A stretch of 64,000 nucleotides of DNA from Actinoplanes sp. TBRC 11911. GTDB taxonomy: Bacteria > Actinomycetota > Actinomycetes > Mycobacteriales > Micromonosporaceae. The stretch covers positions 58,234 through 122,233 of the forward strand of contig NZ_JABBNC010000032.1 of the NCBI RefSeq assembly GCF_012933445.1. Reading direction: 5' to 3'. Positions 54,139 through 62,540 of the stretch are shown here, in pieces (the stretch's first letter is position 1; the number at the start of each line of letters is the position of its first letter). Below the pieces are notes generated by a model. That model did no database searches, was not told the DNA's origin, and worked only from the letters and a program-made list of their open reading frames with translations. The translations under genes were made by a program, and so were the position numbers.

Positions 54139-55673
54139 CGCAGCACCGCCGCCCGGTAGTCCGGATCGGTGGCCGCGAGCAGCTCGTGCGTCCCGGTGGC
54201 CACGACGATCCCGCCGCGCAGCACCACCACCCGGTCGGTCACCGCGAGCAGGGCCGGGCTGGTGGTGACCAGCAGTGTGCGCAGCCGGGAGCCGGGCCGG
54301 TGCCGCAGGTCGCGGATGCCCCGGGCGATGGTGTGCTCGGTGACCGCGTCCACCGCGGTGGTCGGGTCCTGCAACACCAGCATCGCCGGGGTCGCGAGCA
54401 GTGCCCGGGCCAGCGCCAGCCGCTGCCGCTGGCCGCCGGAGAGCGCCGCGCCGCGTTCGGAGATCTCGTGGTCGAGCCCGTCGGGGTGCGCGGCGACCAC
54501 GTCGTCGGCGGCCGAGGCGCGCAGGGCGTCCTCGACCGGGCCGCCGCGCAGCAGGTTCTCCCGGATCGTGCCGGTGAACAGGTCGGGGTGGTGCGGGACG
54601 ACGAGCACGTCGGGTGATCCGTCCTCGAAGAGTTCGGTGAACGCGGCCGCGTCGGGCGTGACCACGACACCCACGCACTCGCCGTCCAACGGGGTGAGCG
54701 GGGCCTGTCCGCGGGCCGCCGCGGCGACCGGTGTGGACCGCAGCACCCGGGTGATCCGGTCCGCGGAGGCACGCACGGACGCGATCCAGCCGGGCGCGGT
54801 GGCCAGGGTCGCGAACGGGTCGGCCAGGAACGCGGCGAGGCCGATCACGGTGACGAGCTGGCCCACGGTGATGTGCCCGGTGAGCGCGGACCACCCGGCG
54901 AGGATCGCGATGCCGCCGGCCAGCATGGTGCTGACCGTGGTGGACGCGGCCAGGAACGTGCCCTGCGTGCGGGCCGCCGCCATGGTCACCCGCAACGATT
55001 CCCGGCTCACGTCGCGGTAGCGCGCCGCCGCCGCGTCCTGGCCGCCGATCCCGCGCATCGGCCGCAGCCCGGTGACCAGGTCGGTGGCCAGCGAGGACGC
55101 CCGCCCGGCGACCTCCTGACGGTGGGCGACCCGGTGCGTGATCCGGGGCGCGGCGCGGCGCAGGGCCAGCACCACGAGCGGCGTGCCGATCAGGACCACG
55201 AGCCCGAGGCGTACGGAAATGAGACAGAGACCGACCGCACTGACCGTGGTGGCCGTCAGGGCCCCGGTGATGCGAGGGATGTAGTCGAGCAGGTAGGACG
55301 TGTGGTCGGCGTCGGTGGCCGAGATGGTGAGCACGTCGCCGGTGCGCACCTCGGCGCGCGGGTCGAGCACCTTGGCCGCCACCTCCAACCGCAGCAGATG
55401 GGCCTCGTCCGCGATGGCCCGCATGATCTGTCGCGCCCCGGTCCGGTAGGCGGCGGTGAGCACCAGGAACAGCCCCGCGAGCGCGGCGATCCACAGGATG
55501 AGCCGGCCGGTCGAACCGGTCGCCACCGCGTGATCGACGATCACGCCGATCGCGATCGGCACGAGGGCCTCGCACCCTTGATGCAGCCCGACGAGGAGGC
55601 TTCCGGCGACGAGTCGCCACCGATTCCGGACGAGCGCGCGCCGCAGGATGTTCGGGGGGACGTCGCGGCTCAT
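54135..55673 (-). CDS. ABC exporter half-transporter, subunit lacking Walker A
   Basis: 512 residues, shorter than usual. The membrane domain (about 1-300) is normal. In the ATPase domain the stretch where Walker A belongs reads GECVGVVVTPDAAAFTELF, without GxxGxGKS. The signature LSGGQRQRLALARALL is perfect, but Walker B is LVLQDPT, with Pro in place of the catalytic Glu, and the switch His is absent (LLVTTSPALL). It should not bind ATP productively by itself and must work as a heterodimer with the next gene's product. The gene is divergent from the GNAT-like gene, with a palindrome-rich intergenic region. Confidence 0.9.
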   Translation of the reverse strand: MSRDVPPNILRRALVRNRWRLVAGSLLVGLHQGCEALVPIAIGVIVDHAVATGSTGRLILWIAALAGLFLVLTAAYRTGARQIMRAIADEAHLLRLEVAAKVLDPRAEVRTGDVLTISATDADHTSYLLDYIPRITGALTATTVSAVGLCLISVRLGLVVLIGTPLVVLALRRAAPRITHRVAHRQEVAGRASSLATDLVTGLRPMRGIGGQDAAAARYRDVSRESLRVTMAAARTQGTFLAASTTVSTMLAGGIAILAGWSALTGHITVGQLVTVIGLAAFLADPFATLATAPGWIASVRASADRITRVLRSTPVAAAARGQAPLTPLDGECVGVVVTPDAAAFTELFEDGSPDVLVVPHHPDLFTGTIRENLLRGGPVEDALRASAADDVVAAHPDGLDHEISERGAALSGGQRQRLALARALLATPAMLVLQDPTTAVDAVTEHTIARGIRDLRHRPGSRLRTLLVTTSPALLAVTDRVVVLRGGIVVATGTHELLAATDPDYRAAVLR

Positions 55674-55703
55674 CGTCTACCGACCTTGGCCCGACCGGCC
55701 GGT

Positions 55704-55790
55704 CAGATCAAGACTTCGGGACACTCTGATCTGAAAAAATCACTCTCTGTGATTTCGGCCTCTTGACGGAGAGTGATTTCTCACTAAGGT
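55704..55790 (+). promoter_or_regulatory. Palindrome-rich promoter region between ABC exporter and GNAT-like gene
   Basis: Two inverted repeats stand in series: CAGATCA / TGATCTG (55704-55710, 55727-55733) and AAATCACTCTC / GAGAGTGATTT (55737-55747, 55769-55779). A candidate -35 TTGACG (55763-55768) and -10 TAAGGT (55785-55790), 16 bases apart, overlap the second repeat. The ATG at 55795 is so close to the -10 that the mRNA may be leaderless. The arrangement suggests repression of the divergent genes by a dimeric regulator encoded elsewhere. Confidence 0.55.
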
Positions 55791-55794
55791 GGCA

Positions 55795-56628
55795 ATGGTC
55801 CGTTTAATCCAGATAGCCCGGTACGGGGGTTTGATCGTGGCCGATTACGACCTGGCAGACTCGGTGGTCCGCGGGCTGTCCGCGATGGCGCTGGCGGCGC
55901 ATCCGTCGACCGGGCGGTTCCTCGCCCTGGCGGTCGGCCCCCGCGACCTGATGGCCGACGTGGCCCGCACGGTCGAGCGGCGCGAGATCGACTTCGGCGG
56001 CTACGAGGACGCGAGCATCTTCCTGCTCGTGCTCGACCGCGAGACCGGGATGCCGGCCGGCGCCGGCCGGGTGATCGACGGTGGCGGCCGCACCCTCGAC
56101 GAGGCGCCCGAGCTCACCGGCTTCCCGCTGTCGTCGATGGTCGACGCCCACGAGCTGTACGACGGCAAGATCTGGGATCTCGCCGCGGTCACGGTGCTGC
56201 CCGGCTACCACGACACCAAGGCCGGCTCGCTGCTCTATCGCACCTTCATCAATGCCTGCCGGCGGGCGGACGTACGCCACGTCGTGGCGATGATGAACGA
56301 GCGGGAGCACCGCGAGCTGGCGTTGCTGGGCATCCCGTTCGTACCGATGGCCGGCTCCGGACCGTTCGTCTTCGGCGACGAGAAGAAGAACACCAGCGCC
56401 CTGTACGCGGCGTTCGACGAGCTGGAGCAGTCGATCGCCGAGCAGGGCGAACGCCTCGGCAAGATCGGATCCGGGTACGCCGGTGAGATCACCGCGCGCG
56501 GTTTGCGCCGGTTGTTCGCCCGCCGCCAGGCCGCCCGCGTCTCCGCGCAGGTCGCCACCGGCGACGGCCTCGACGAGCAGATCATGCTGCCGGGCCTGGA
56601 GCGCCGCAGCCTGCTCAAGCGCCGATAA
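55795..56628 (+). CDS. GNAT-fold protein, weakly similar to acyl-amino-acid or autoinducer synthases
   Basis: 277 residues from ATG 55795 (GTG 55789 is an alternative). The middle part (DASIFLLVLDRETGMPAGAGRVI, then KIWDLAAVTVLPGYHDTKAGSLLYRTFINACRRADVRHVVAMMNEREHRELALLGIPFVPM) follows the GNAT acetyl-CoA fold, with an arrangement recalling LuxI and N-acyl amino acid synthases. The last 80 residues are helical and basic. I would not assign acyl-homoserine lactone production on this evidence. It is divergent from an ABC exporter, which could export its product. Confidence 0.6.
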   Translation: MVRLIQIARYGGLIVADYDLADSVVRGLSAMALAAHPSTGRFLALAVGPRDLMADVARTVERREIDFGGYEDASIFLLVLDRETGMPAGAGRVIDGGGRTLDEAPELTGFPLSSMVDAHELYDGKIWDLAAVTVLPGYHDTKAGSLLYRTFINACRRADVRHVVAMMNEREHRELALLGIPFVPMAGSGPFVFGDEKKNTSALYAAFDELEQSIAEQGERLGKIGSGYAGEITARGLRRLFARRQAARVSAQVATGDGLDEQIMLPGLERRSLLKRR

Positions 56629-56647
56629 GCGGCCGCCGGCAAGCGCG

Positions 56648-57370
56648 CTACCAGCGGTCGAGCCGCGCGGACAACACCGACAGCGCGGCCACCCCCGCGG
56701 TCGACGTGCGCAGCACCTCGGTGCCCAAGCGGACGGCCCGCGCCCCGGCCTCGACAAACGTCTGCAGTTCCGCGTCGGTGATGCCACCCTCCGGCCCCAC
56801 CACCAGCACGATCTCGCCGGTCGCCGGAAGCGTCGCGGTGGTCAGCCGCTCGGTGGCCTCCTCGTGCAGGACGAACGTGGGCAGCCGGGCGGCGACCTGC
56901 TTCGTGGAACAGTCCGGATCGCCGCCGACCGTGGGCAGCCACGCGCGCCGCGCCTGCTTGGCCGCCTCGCGCGCGGTCGACACCCACTTGTCCCGCGCCT
57001 TCACCCCTCGGTCGCCCCGCCACTGGGCGACCGATCGCGCCGCCGCCCACGGGACGATCTCGTCCACCCCGATCTCGGTCATCGCCTGCACGGCCAGCTC
57101 GCCGCGGTCGCCCTTCGCGATGCCCTGCACCACGACCAGCCTCGGGTCGGGTGGGGAGGCGTACGCGCGCTCGCCGAGGATGACCTCGACGCTGCCGCGA
57201 CCGACGGCAGTGACCTCGGCGGCGGCGCTGGCACCGCGGCCGTCGGCGAGGATCAGCGCCTCACCGGCACGCAGTCGCTGCACGGTGGCGGCGTGATGGC
57301 CCTCGGGGCCGGTCAGGGTGAACGAGTCACCATCGGGCAGGACGTCGACCAGGAACAGCGGCGCGGACAC
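56648..57370 (-). CDS. rsmE: 16S rRNA (uracil(1498)-N(3))-methyltransferase
   Basis: 240 residues from GTG 57370. SPOUT-type methyltransferase: an N-terminal PUA-like domain, GIAKGDRGELAVQAMTEIGVDEIVPW, and the C-terminal knot VVGPEGGITDAELQTF and RLGTEVLRTSTAGVAALSVL. It methylates U1498 of 16S rRNA. In related actinobacteria rsmE normally follows hrcA-dnaJ; here a kinase gene takes that place on the same strand, 9 bp upstream. Confidence 0.95.
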   Translation of the reverse strand: MSAPLFLVDVLPDGDSFTLTGPEGHHAATVQRLRAGEALILADGRGASAAAEVTAVGRGSVEVILGERAYASPPDPRLVVVQGIAKGDRGELAVQAMTEIGVDEIVPWAAARSVAQWRGDRGVKARDKWVSTAREAAKQARRAWLPTVGGDPDCSTKQVAARLPTFVLHEEATERLTTATLPATGEIVLVVGPEGGITDAELQTFVEAGARAVRLGTEVLRTSTAGVAALSVLSARLDRW

Positions 57371-57379
57371 GCTCGCACG

Positions 57380-58753
57380 CTACCTCCTCGCGTCGCGGAA
57401 GCTTTCCAGGATCAGCCCGAGCGTGCCCTGCCCGGACGGCCAGGACGCCGTCGTCGAACGCCAGTCGATCAGGAAGTCGCCGTCGACGCGCTGCAGCCCG
57501 CGCATCGAGCCGTAGGTGAACTCCCACACCGCGTCCGGCGGTTCCGGCAGTTGCTCGATGCGGATGCGGTGATAGCCCGGCTTGAGCCAGAACTTCTGCT
57601 CCTGCGCCACGAGCGTGGAGACGGTGTCCTCGCCCTCGACCCCGTGCCATCGGCTCACCCGTACGCTCTGCCGGCCGCTCGGCCCGGTCATCAGCAACGC
57701 GCCGTCGTCCTCGCGGCTCACCTTCCATCGGGCCGGCACCGCGATCCGGAACCCGGCCGGATCGTTCCACCAGGTGAAACCGCTCGGCGGGAGGGTGGTC
57801 GCGGGCGCCACCGCCGCGGTGACCGGACCGGCCTGCGACGTCGTGCTCTCGCCCAGCACCCGCGAACCGCCCAGCGCGGTCACCGACACCAGCGCGAGCC
57901 CGGCCGCCACCGCGACCCGCCGGCGCCGGCCCGGCCCGCGGACCACCCGGCGCATGCGTTTCGCCGCCTCGTCCGCGGTCAGCCGCTCGGCCGGTTCCCG
58001 TCGCAGCAGCCCGGTGATGACCGGGGTCAGCGGCCCGGCGCGCAGCGGCGACTCCGGCGCGGTGTCGGCCAGCGCCTGCAGCACCTCCTCCGAGGTGCTG
58101 CGGTGGTACGGCGGCCGGCCCTCGACCGCGTGGTAGAGGGTCGCGCCCAGCGACCACAGATCCGACTCCTCGGTGGCGATGCCGCGCCGTAAGCGTTCCG
58201 GCGCAAGGTATTTCGGCGAGCCGAACGCGATGCCCGCACTGGCGAGCGCGGCCATCCCGGCGCCGGTGACCACCGGCCCGAAGTCGGTGAGCAGCACCCG
58301 CCCGTCGTCGCCGATCAGCACGTTGCCGGGCTTGACGTCGAGGTGCAGCAGCCCGGCCCGGCCGGCGGCGCCCAGCGCGGCGAGCACGGCCAGCCCGATC
58401 TCGGCCACGCGGCGCGGCGGCACCGGCCCGGTCTCCTCGATGATCTCGAGCAGCGAACGGCACGGGATGTACTCCATGACGATCCACGGCGCGCCGCCGT
58501 CGTCGAGCACGTCGCGGATCCGCACGACGTTCGGGTGGCGGACCCGGGCGAAGGCGCGCGCCTCCTTCAGGGTCCAACCACGAACCAGTTCCGCCTCGGC
58601 GGCGGTCAGCCCGTCCGGCGGCGGGCACACCTTCAACGCCACCGGGCGGCCGAACCGCTCGTCGGTGGCGAGCCACACGCTGCTCAGGCCCCCCGAACCC
58701 AGCGGCCGGACGATCCGGTAGCGAGAGGCCACCCGTTGGCCCACCGCAGTCAT
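57380..58753 (-). CDS. Serine/threonine protein kinase (non-RD type) with one membrane helix
   Basis: 457 residues from ATG 58753 (GGAGGG upstream). The kinase domain spans about 12-270: glycine loop LGSGGLSSVW, VALK (Lys41), HLDVKPGN (Asp139) and DFG (157-159). The residue before the catalytic Asp is Leu, not Arg, and the activation segment lacks the usual Thr cluster, so control may differ from PknB-like RD kinases. A membrane helix (about 280-300) leads to an outside domain (FTWWNDPAGFRIAVPARWKV), a lipoprotein LpqN/DUF1795-like fold. It precedes rsmE with 9 bp spacing. Confidence 0.9.
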   Translation of the reverse strand: MTAVGQRVASRYRIVRPLGSGGLSSVWLATDERFGRPVALKVCPPPDGLTAAEAELVRGWTLKEARAFARVRHPNVVRIRDVLDDGGAPWIVMEYIPCRSLLEIIEETGPVPPRRVAEIGLAVLAALGAAGRAGLLHLDVKPGNVLIGDDGRVLLTDFGPVVTGAGMAALASAGIAFGSPKYLAPERLRRGIATEESDLWSLGATLYHAVEGRPPYHRSTSEEVLQALADTAPESPLRAGPLTPVITGLLRREPAERLTADEAAKRMRRVVRGPGRRRRVAVAAGLALVSVTALGGSRVLGESTTSQAGPVTAAVAPATTLPPSGFTWWNDPAGFRIAVPARWKVSREDDGALLMTGPSGRQSVRVSRWHGVEGEDTVSTLVAQEQKFWLKPGYHRIRIEQLPEPPDAVWEFTYGSMRGLQRVDGDFLIDWRSTTASWPSGQGTLGLILESFRDARR

Positions 58754-58873
58754 GACGTCACCCTCCGCGCTCAACATGAACTTTACGTGTTCCAGGGAAG
58801 GGAAGCTTCAGTTGCTTCCGAGGGGTGGGATCGAGGGCTCGACCACAGTTGATGTCCGGCGTAGCGTCGTGCC

Positions 58874-60142
58874 ATGAGGGTTCGCGGACACCTGCTCCCT
58901 TGTCTTTGCGCCGGCCTGCTGGCCCTTTTACCGGCAGGCACGTCTGTGCGGCAGCAGGCCGCTCCCGCCCCGCCCCACCAGCACGTCACCGCCGCGACCG
59001 CGGCGGCCGCGCCGGCTGATCTTGCCATTCGCTTCGAGGCGCTCCTCGGCCAGCACTCGGTCCTCGCCGCCGACCTGATGCGCAGCCGGATCCGCGGCGA
59101 CGACGACTTCGTGCAGGCCGCCAACGCGGCCCTCGGCAAGAACACCGCGGACATGACCGACCTGATAGGACAGCTCTTCGGCGCCCCGACCGCGCAGCAG
59201 TTCGCACCAAAGTGGTCGGAGCACATCGTGGCGCTGTTCGCCTACGCCGGAGCCCTTGCTAACCAGGACGAGCAGGCACGCAAGGAGGCGAACGAGGAGC
59301 TCACCGAGTACGAGTCCGAGCTGGGATCCTTCTTCGCCGGCGCCTCGCACGGGCGGCTCGCGACGAAGGACGCTCAGGCCGCGGTCGTGCAGCATGTCCG
59401 ACATCTGACAGACCAGGCCGACGCGTACGCCAAGGGGGACTACGCGACCGCAGACGATTTGTACCGAATGGGCTATCAGCACACCTACGATCTGGGCCTG
59501 ACCCTGGCGAACGCGCTGTTACCGCCGAAGCAGAGCGCGGTCCTGCGCGAGCCGATCTGGCGGTTGCGCTCGCAGCTCGGCAAGCTGCTCGCCGAGCACG
59601 CGGTGCTGGTCGAGGACGTGACCCGAGCGGCGGTGACCGGCACGCCCGACTTCAAGGCCTCCGGCGACATGATCAACGCGAACACCCGCGACCTGACCGG
59701 CGCGATGGACACCCTCTTCGGCGCCCAGGCGGCCAAACAGTTCCAGGCGTTGTGGGGCGACCACGTGGAGAACCTGGTGGCGTACTCGTCGGCGATCGCG
59801 GCCCGCGACCAAGCCCGGCAGCAGCAGGCGAACGACGCGCTGCGCGGCTTCGAGGACAAGATGGCCGCGTTCCTGGCCGGCGCGACCGGCGCCCGGATGA
59901 GTGCGCCGACACTTGCCGCGGCTCTGCTCGGGCACGACGAGATGCTGCTGCGGCACGCCGACGCCTACGGGACGCGCGACTACACGCAGGCGCACAACGT
60001 CGCGTACGAGACGTACGAGAACATGTTCGAAATGGCGCGTCAGCTGGCCGACGCGTTCGGTGCCACGGTGGCCGCGCGCCTGCCGCAGGGTGGTGCCCAG
60101 ACCGGATACGGCGGGATGGCCGCCGTGGTCGGATCGCGCTGA
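58874..60142 (+). CDS. Secreted protein with two tandem copies of a helical domain
   Basis: 422 residues with an N-terminal signal peptide (HLLPCLCAGLLALLPAG). The mature part is an internal duplication: residues about 52-215 and 235-400 align (FEALLGQHSVLAADLMRSRIRGDDDF with LGKLLAEHAVLVEDVTRAAVTGTPDF; LFGAPTAQQFAPKWSEHIVALFAYAGAL with LFGAQAAKQFQALWGDHVENLVAYSSAI). Each copy is an all-helical bundle with conserved His (QHSVL/EHAVL, SEHI/GDHV), compatible with metal binding. No LPxTG signal, although a sortase gene follows at once (1 bp gap). Function unknown. Confidence 0.85.
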   Translation: MRVRGHLLPCLCAGLLALLPAGTSVRQQAAPAPPHQHVTAATAAAAPADLAIRFEALLGQHSVLAADLMRSRIRGDDDFVQAANAALGKNTADMTDLIGQLFGAPTAQQFAPKWSEHIVALFAYAGALANQDEQARKEANEELTEYESELGSFFAGASHGRLATKDAQAAVVQHVRHLTDQADAYAKGDYATADDLYRMGYQHTYDLGLTLANALLPPKQSAVLREPIWRLRSQLGKLLAEHAVLVEDVTRAAVTGTPDFKASGDMINANTRDLTGAMDTLFGAQAAKQFQALWGDHVENLVAYSSAIAARDQARQQQANDALRGFEDKMAAFLAGATGARMSAPTLAAALLGHDEMLLRHADAYGTRDYTQAHNVAYETYENMFEMARQLADAFGATVAARLPQGGAQTGYGGMAAVVGSR

Positions 60143-60143
60143 C

Positions 60144-60743
60144 ATGGCGGCGTACCGGACGCTGGTGGTCGTGGGCCTCGCGCTGGGCCTGCTGACCGTG
60201 CTGTCCGGCGCGCAGGCCCCAGCGGTCGTCGCCTCCGCATCCCGGCCCGCCGCCGTCCCGCCGCCGGAGGTCTCCTTCCAGTCGGCGCGCGACTACGACG
60301 CCGTCGCCAAGCCCGTACGGCTGCGCATCCCCGCCCTCAAGGTCAGCACGTCGCTGGAACCGCTGGGCCTCGCGACCGACGGCACCATCGCCGTGCCCAC
60401 CCGCACCGACGTCGCCGGCTGGTATGCCGACGGGCCGCGTCCCGGCCAGGCCGGTCCCGCCGTCGTGCTCGGCCACGTCGACTCGCGCGAGGGGCCGGGC
60501 GTCTTCATCGACCTGGTCACGCTCAAACCCGGCGCGCTGATCAAGGTGGACCGCGCCGACCGCACGTCGGTGACTTTCCGGGTGACCGGCGTGCGCCGCG
60601 TTCCCAAGACCAAATTCCCCACCGATCTCGTGTACGCCCCGACGCTCGACCCGGCGCTGCGGCTGGTGACCTGCGGAGGCGGCTTCGACACGACGCGTAG
60701 AAGCTATCGAGACAATGTCATCGTCTTCGCCGACCGGGCGTAA
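60144..60743 (+). CDS. Class F sortase
   Basis: 199 residues from ATG 60144, one N-terminal membrane anchor (TLVVVGLALGLLTVLSG). The catalytic triad is visible: His in VVLGHVDSREGPGVF, Cys in LRLVTCGGGFD, and Arg in TRRSYRDNVIVFA. Class F sortases of actinobacteria act as transpeptidases on surface proteins, but their targets are often unclear. No LPxTG protein is encoded nearby. It is placed between a secreted helical protein and a VWA-like membrane protein and overlaps the latter's start by 29 bases. Confidence 0.92.
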   Translation: MAAYRTLVVVGLALGLLTVLSGAQAPAVVASASRPAAVPPPEVSFQSARDYDAVAKPVRLRIPALKVSTSLEPLGLATDGTIAVPTRTDVAGWYADGPRPGQAGPAVVLGHVDSREGPGVFIDLVTLKPGALIKVDRADRTSVTFRVTGVRRVPKTKFPTDLVYAPTLDPALRLVTCGGGFDTTRRSYRDNVIVFADRA

Positions 60744-61959
60744 CCGGCTGCGCGCGGCGCTGGCCGCGGTGGCGTTCCTGCCCGTGTTCGCCCCCAGCCC
60801 GGCGCCGTCCGGTTCGTTACCGGTCATCGCGGCGCTCAGTGGCGGCGGCGAGACGGCACTCGTCGCCGACCTCGGTGCCCCGGCCGGGGACCGCACCGTG
60901 ACGGTGACTCGTGGAGGCGTACGGGAAGAAGCGCGGTTGGAGCCGGTGATGTCCGACGGCCTGAACCTGGCGCTGGTGGTGGACACCTCGACGGACGGGG
61001 CCGCGGCGTTACCGGCCTGGTTGAGTGCGGCGGCGCGGTTCGCGTTGGAGGCGCCCGGGTCAGCGCGGTCCGTGGTGATCACCGCGGGCGACCCGGCGAC
61101 GGCGGTGATCGCGCCACAGCAGGGCCCGCTGGCGGTGGTGCGGGCGCTCGACGGGATCCGGCCCTCCGGCGATCGCGACACGGTGGCGGCGCTGACATTG
61201 GCGACCACGCAGTTCCCGCAGGCGGCGCCCGGCCGGCGGCTGGTCGTCCTCTACACGACGGCCCCCGGCGCGGACCGGCAGGAGGCCGAGTCGCTGGGCG
61301 CCCGGTTGCGGGAGTCGGGCACGATACTGGTGGTGGTCGGCACGTCCGACGCGAACCGATTCTGGACGGACACCGCCGCCGCCACCGGTGGGTTCTTCGC
61401 GCCCGCCGGAAACCCGGTGGTGGTTCCGGCGCTCGATCAGGTGCAGACGACGCTGCGCGGGCGTTATCTGATTCGCTTCCGGACGCCGCCGTCGCTGCCG
61501 GCCGACGTCAACGTGCGGGTGGAGAGCCCGGATCTGACGTTGACCGGAAACGCGGTCGTCACCGGATCCGATGCCGGTGGCGGCGACCGGTGGGTCATCG
61601 TCGCCTGGGCCGCCGGCATCACCGTGATCGTGGTGGTGGCGGTGGCACTCGTCGCCGCCGGGCGCCGGTCTCGCCGGCCCGCGGCGCCGGTCAAAGCTTC
61701 GCCCGGTGCGTTGTCCGGGTTGCCGTCTGGAGCAACGCCAGGTGCGCCGGGTGGGACCCCGTCTGGGATCCCGCCCGGCGCGCTTCCCGGTGCCCCGCCC
61801 GGTTTCGCACCCGGTTCCACGCTCGGTTCCGCATCCGGTTCCACGCTCGGTTCCGCATCCGGTCCCGCGCCCGGTTCCGCACCCGGTTCCGAGCCTGGGG
61901 CACCGCCCCCGATTGCCCGGGGCCGGGCCTCGGTCCCCCGCCGAGACCCGAACCTCTGA
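60715..61959 (+). CDS. Membrane protein with VWA-like extracellular domain and Pro/Gly/Ser-rich tail
   Basis: 414 residues: N-terminal hydrophobic segment, an outside domain of about 270 residues that reads like a von Willebrand A fold (LNLALVVDTSTDGAAALPAWL, SARSVVITAGDPATAV, GRRLVVLYTTAPGAD, RESGTILVVVGTS). The metal motif is DTSTD rather than DxSxS, so ion binding may be weakened. One membrane helix follows (about 297-318, IVAWAAGITVIVVVAVALVAAG), then an 85-residue tail of PGS/APG repeats, which would be cytoplasmic. Translation is coupled to the sortase gene by overlap. Confidence 0.8.
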   Translation: MSSSSPTGRNRLRAALAAVAFLPVFAPSPAPSGSLPVIAALSGGGETALVADLGAPAGDRTVTVTRGGVREEARLEPVMSDGLNLALVVDTSTDGAAALPAWLSAAARFALEAPGSARSVVITAGDPATAVIAPQQGPLAVVRALDGIRPSGDRDTVAALTLATTQFPQAAPGRRLVVLYTTAPGADRQEAESLGARLRESGTILVVVGTSDANRFWTDTAAATGGFFAPAGNPVVVPALDQVQTTLRGRYLIRFRTPPSLPADVNVRVESPDLTLTGNAVVTGSDAGGGDRWVIVAWAAGITVIVVVAVALVAAGRRSRRPAAPVKASPGALSGLPSGATPGAPGGTPSGIPPGALPGAPPGFAPGSTLGSASGSTLGSASGPAPGSAPGSEPGAPPPIARGRASVPRRDPNL

Positions 61960-61965
61960 CGGCTC

Positions 61966-62421
61966 TCACCAGGCCTGCGGCGCCTGCGTGCGGGTGGTGA
62001 CGTTGAGCCGGTTGAACAGGTTCGTCACCGCGATCCACAGGATCACGCCGGATAACTCGTTCACGTCGAAGTGCTTCGCGGCCTCGTCCCACACCTCGTC
62101 CGGGACGGCATCCGGCCGGTCAGCCAGGCGGGTGGCGTATTCGGCCAGGTTCAGCGCGGCGCGCTCCGGCTCGGAGTAGTACGGCGTCTCCCGCCACGCC
62201 GGGACCGAAAGCATCCGCTCGTCGGACTCGCCGGCCTTCCGCATGGCCCGGGCACCCGCGTCGACGCACGGGCCGCAGCCGTTGATCTGGCTGGCCCGCA
62301 GATGCACGAGCTCCAGGACCTTCGGATCGACCCCCGACGAGTGCGCCGTTTTGTAGAGAAGGTTGATGGCCTTCGCGGTGTCGGCGAGCATCTCGTTCGG
62401 GAACTCCATTCGAGCCTGCAT
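61966..62421 (-). CDS. Carboxymuconolactone decarboxylase/AhpD-like protein
   Basis: 151 residues from ATG 62421 (GGGAGGAAA upstream); the frame is open further up but an ECF-type promoter overlaps that part. AhpD-like features: INGCGPCVDAGARAMRKAG with the redox-active CxxC and a His-less proton relay, then WRETPYYSEPERAALNLAEYATRLAD. Such proteins are common targets of ECF41 sigma factors, and one is encoded divergently 119 bp away. Probable role: peroxide or reactive carbonyl handling (inference). Confidence 0.88.
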   Translation of the reverse strand: MQARMEFPNEMLADTAKAINLLYKTAHSSGVDPKVLELVHLRASQINGCGPCVDAGARAMRKAGESDERMLSVPAWRETPYYSEPERAALNLAEYATRLADRPDAVPDEVWDEAAKHFDVNELSGVILWIAVTNLFNRLNVTTRTQAPQAW

Positions 62422-62483
62422 GATGATTTCCTCCCTGGTGGGTACGCCGGTCACATCGGCGTCCTTTGCTTCGTCAGACATAC

Positions 62484-62510
62484 GACGAGGCACCGCGAGC
62501 AAACGTGACC
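62484..62510 (-). promoter_or_regulatory. Candidate ECF41-type promoter of the AhpD-like gene
   Basis: On the minus strand GGTCACG (62504-62510), 16 bases, then CGTC (62484-62487) resembles the ECF41 promoter consensus TGTCACA-N16-CGTC recalled from published work. Transcription would start near 62477, downstream of the ATG at 62481, which supports ATG 62421 as the true start. The divergent sigma factor would thus activate its neighbour. Confidence 0.55.
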
Positions 62511-62540
62511 GTCGTGACGTAGGTCACAAAGGGGGATGAA

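Noticed and set aside
55795..56628. Acyl-homoserine lactone synthase
   Set aside because: Only a general GNAT-like pattern is visible; the conserved LuxI residues could not be placed, so I did not use that name.
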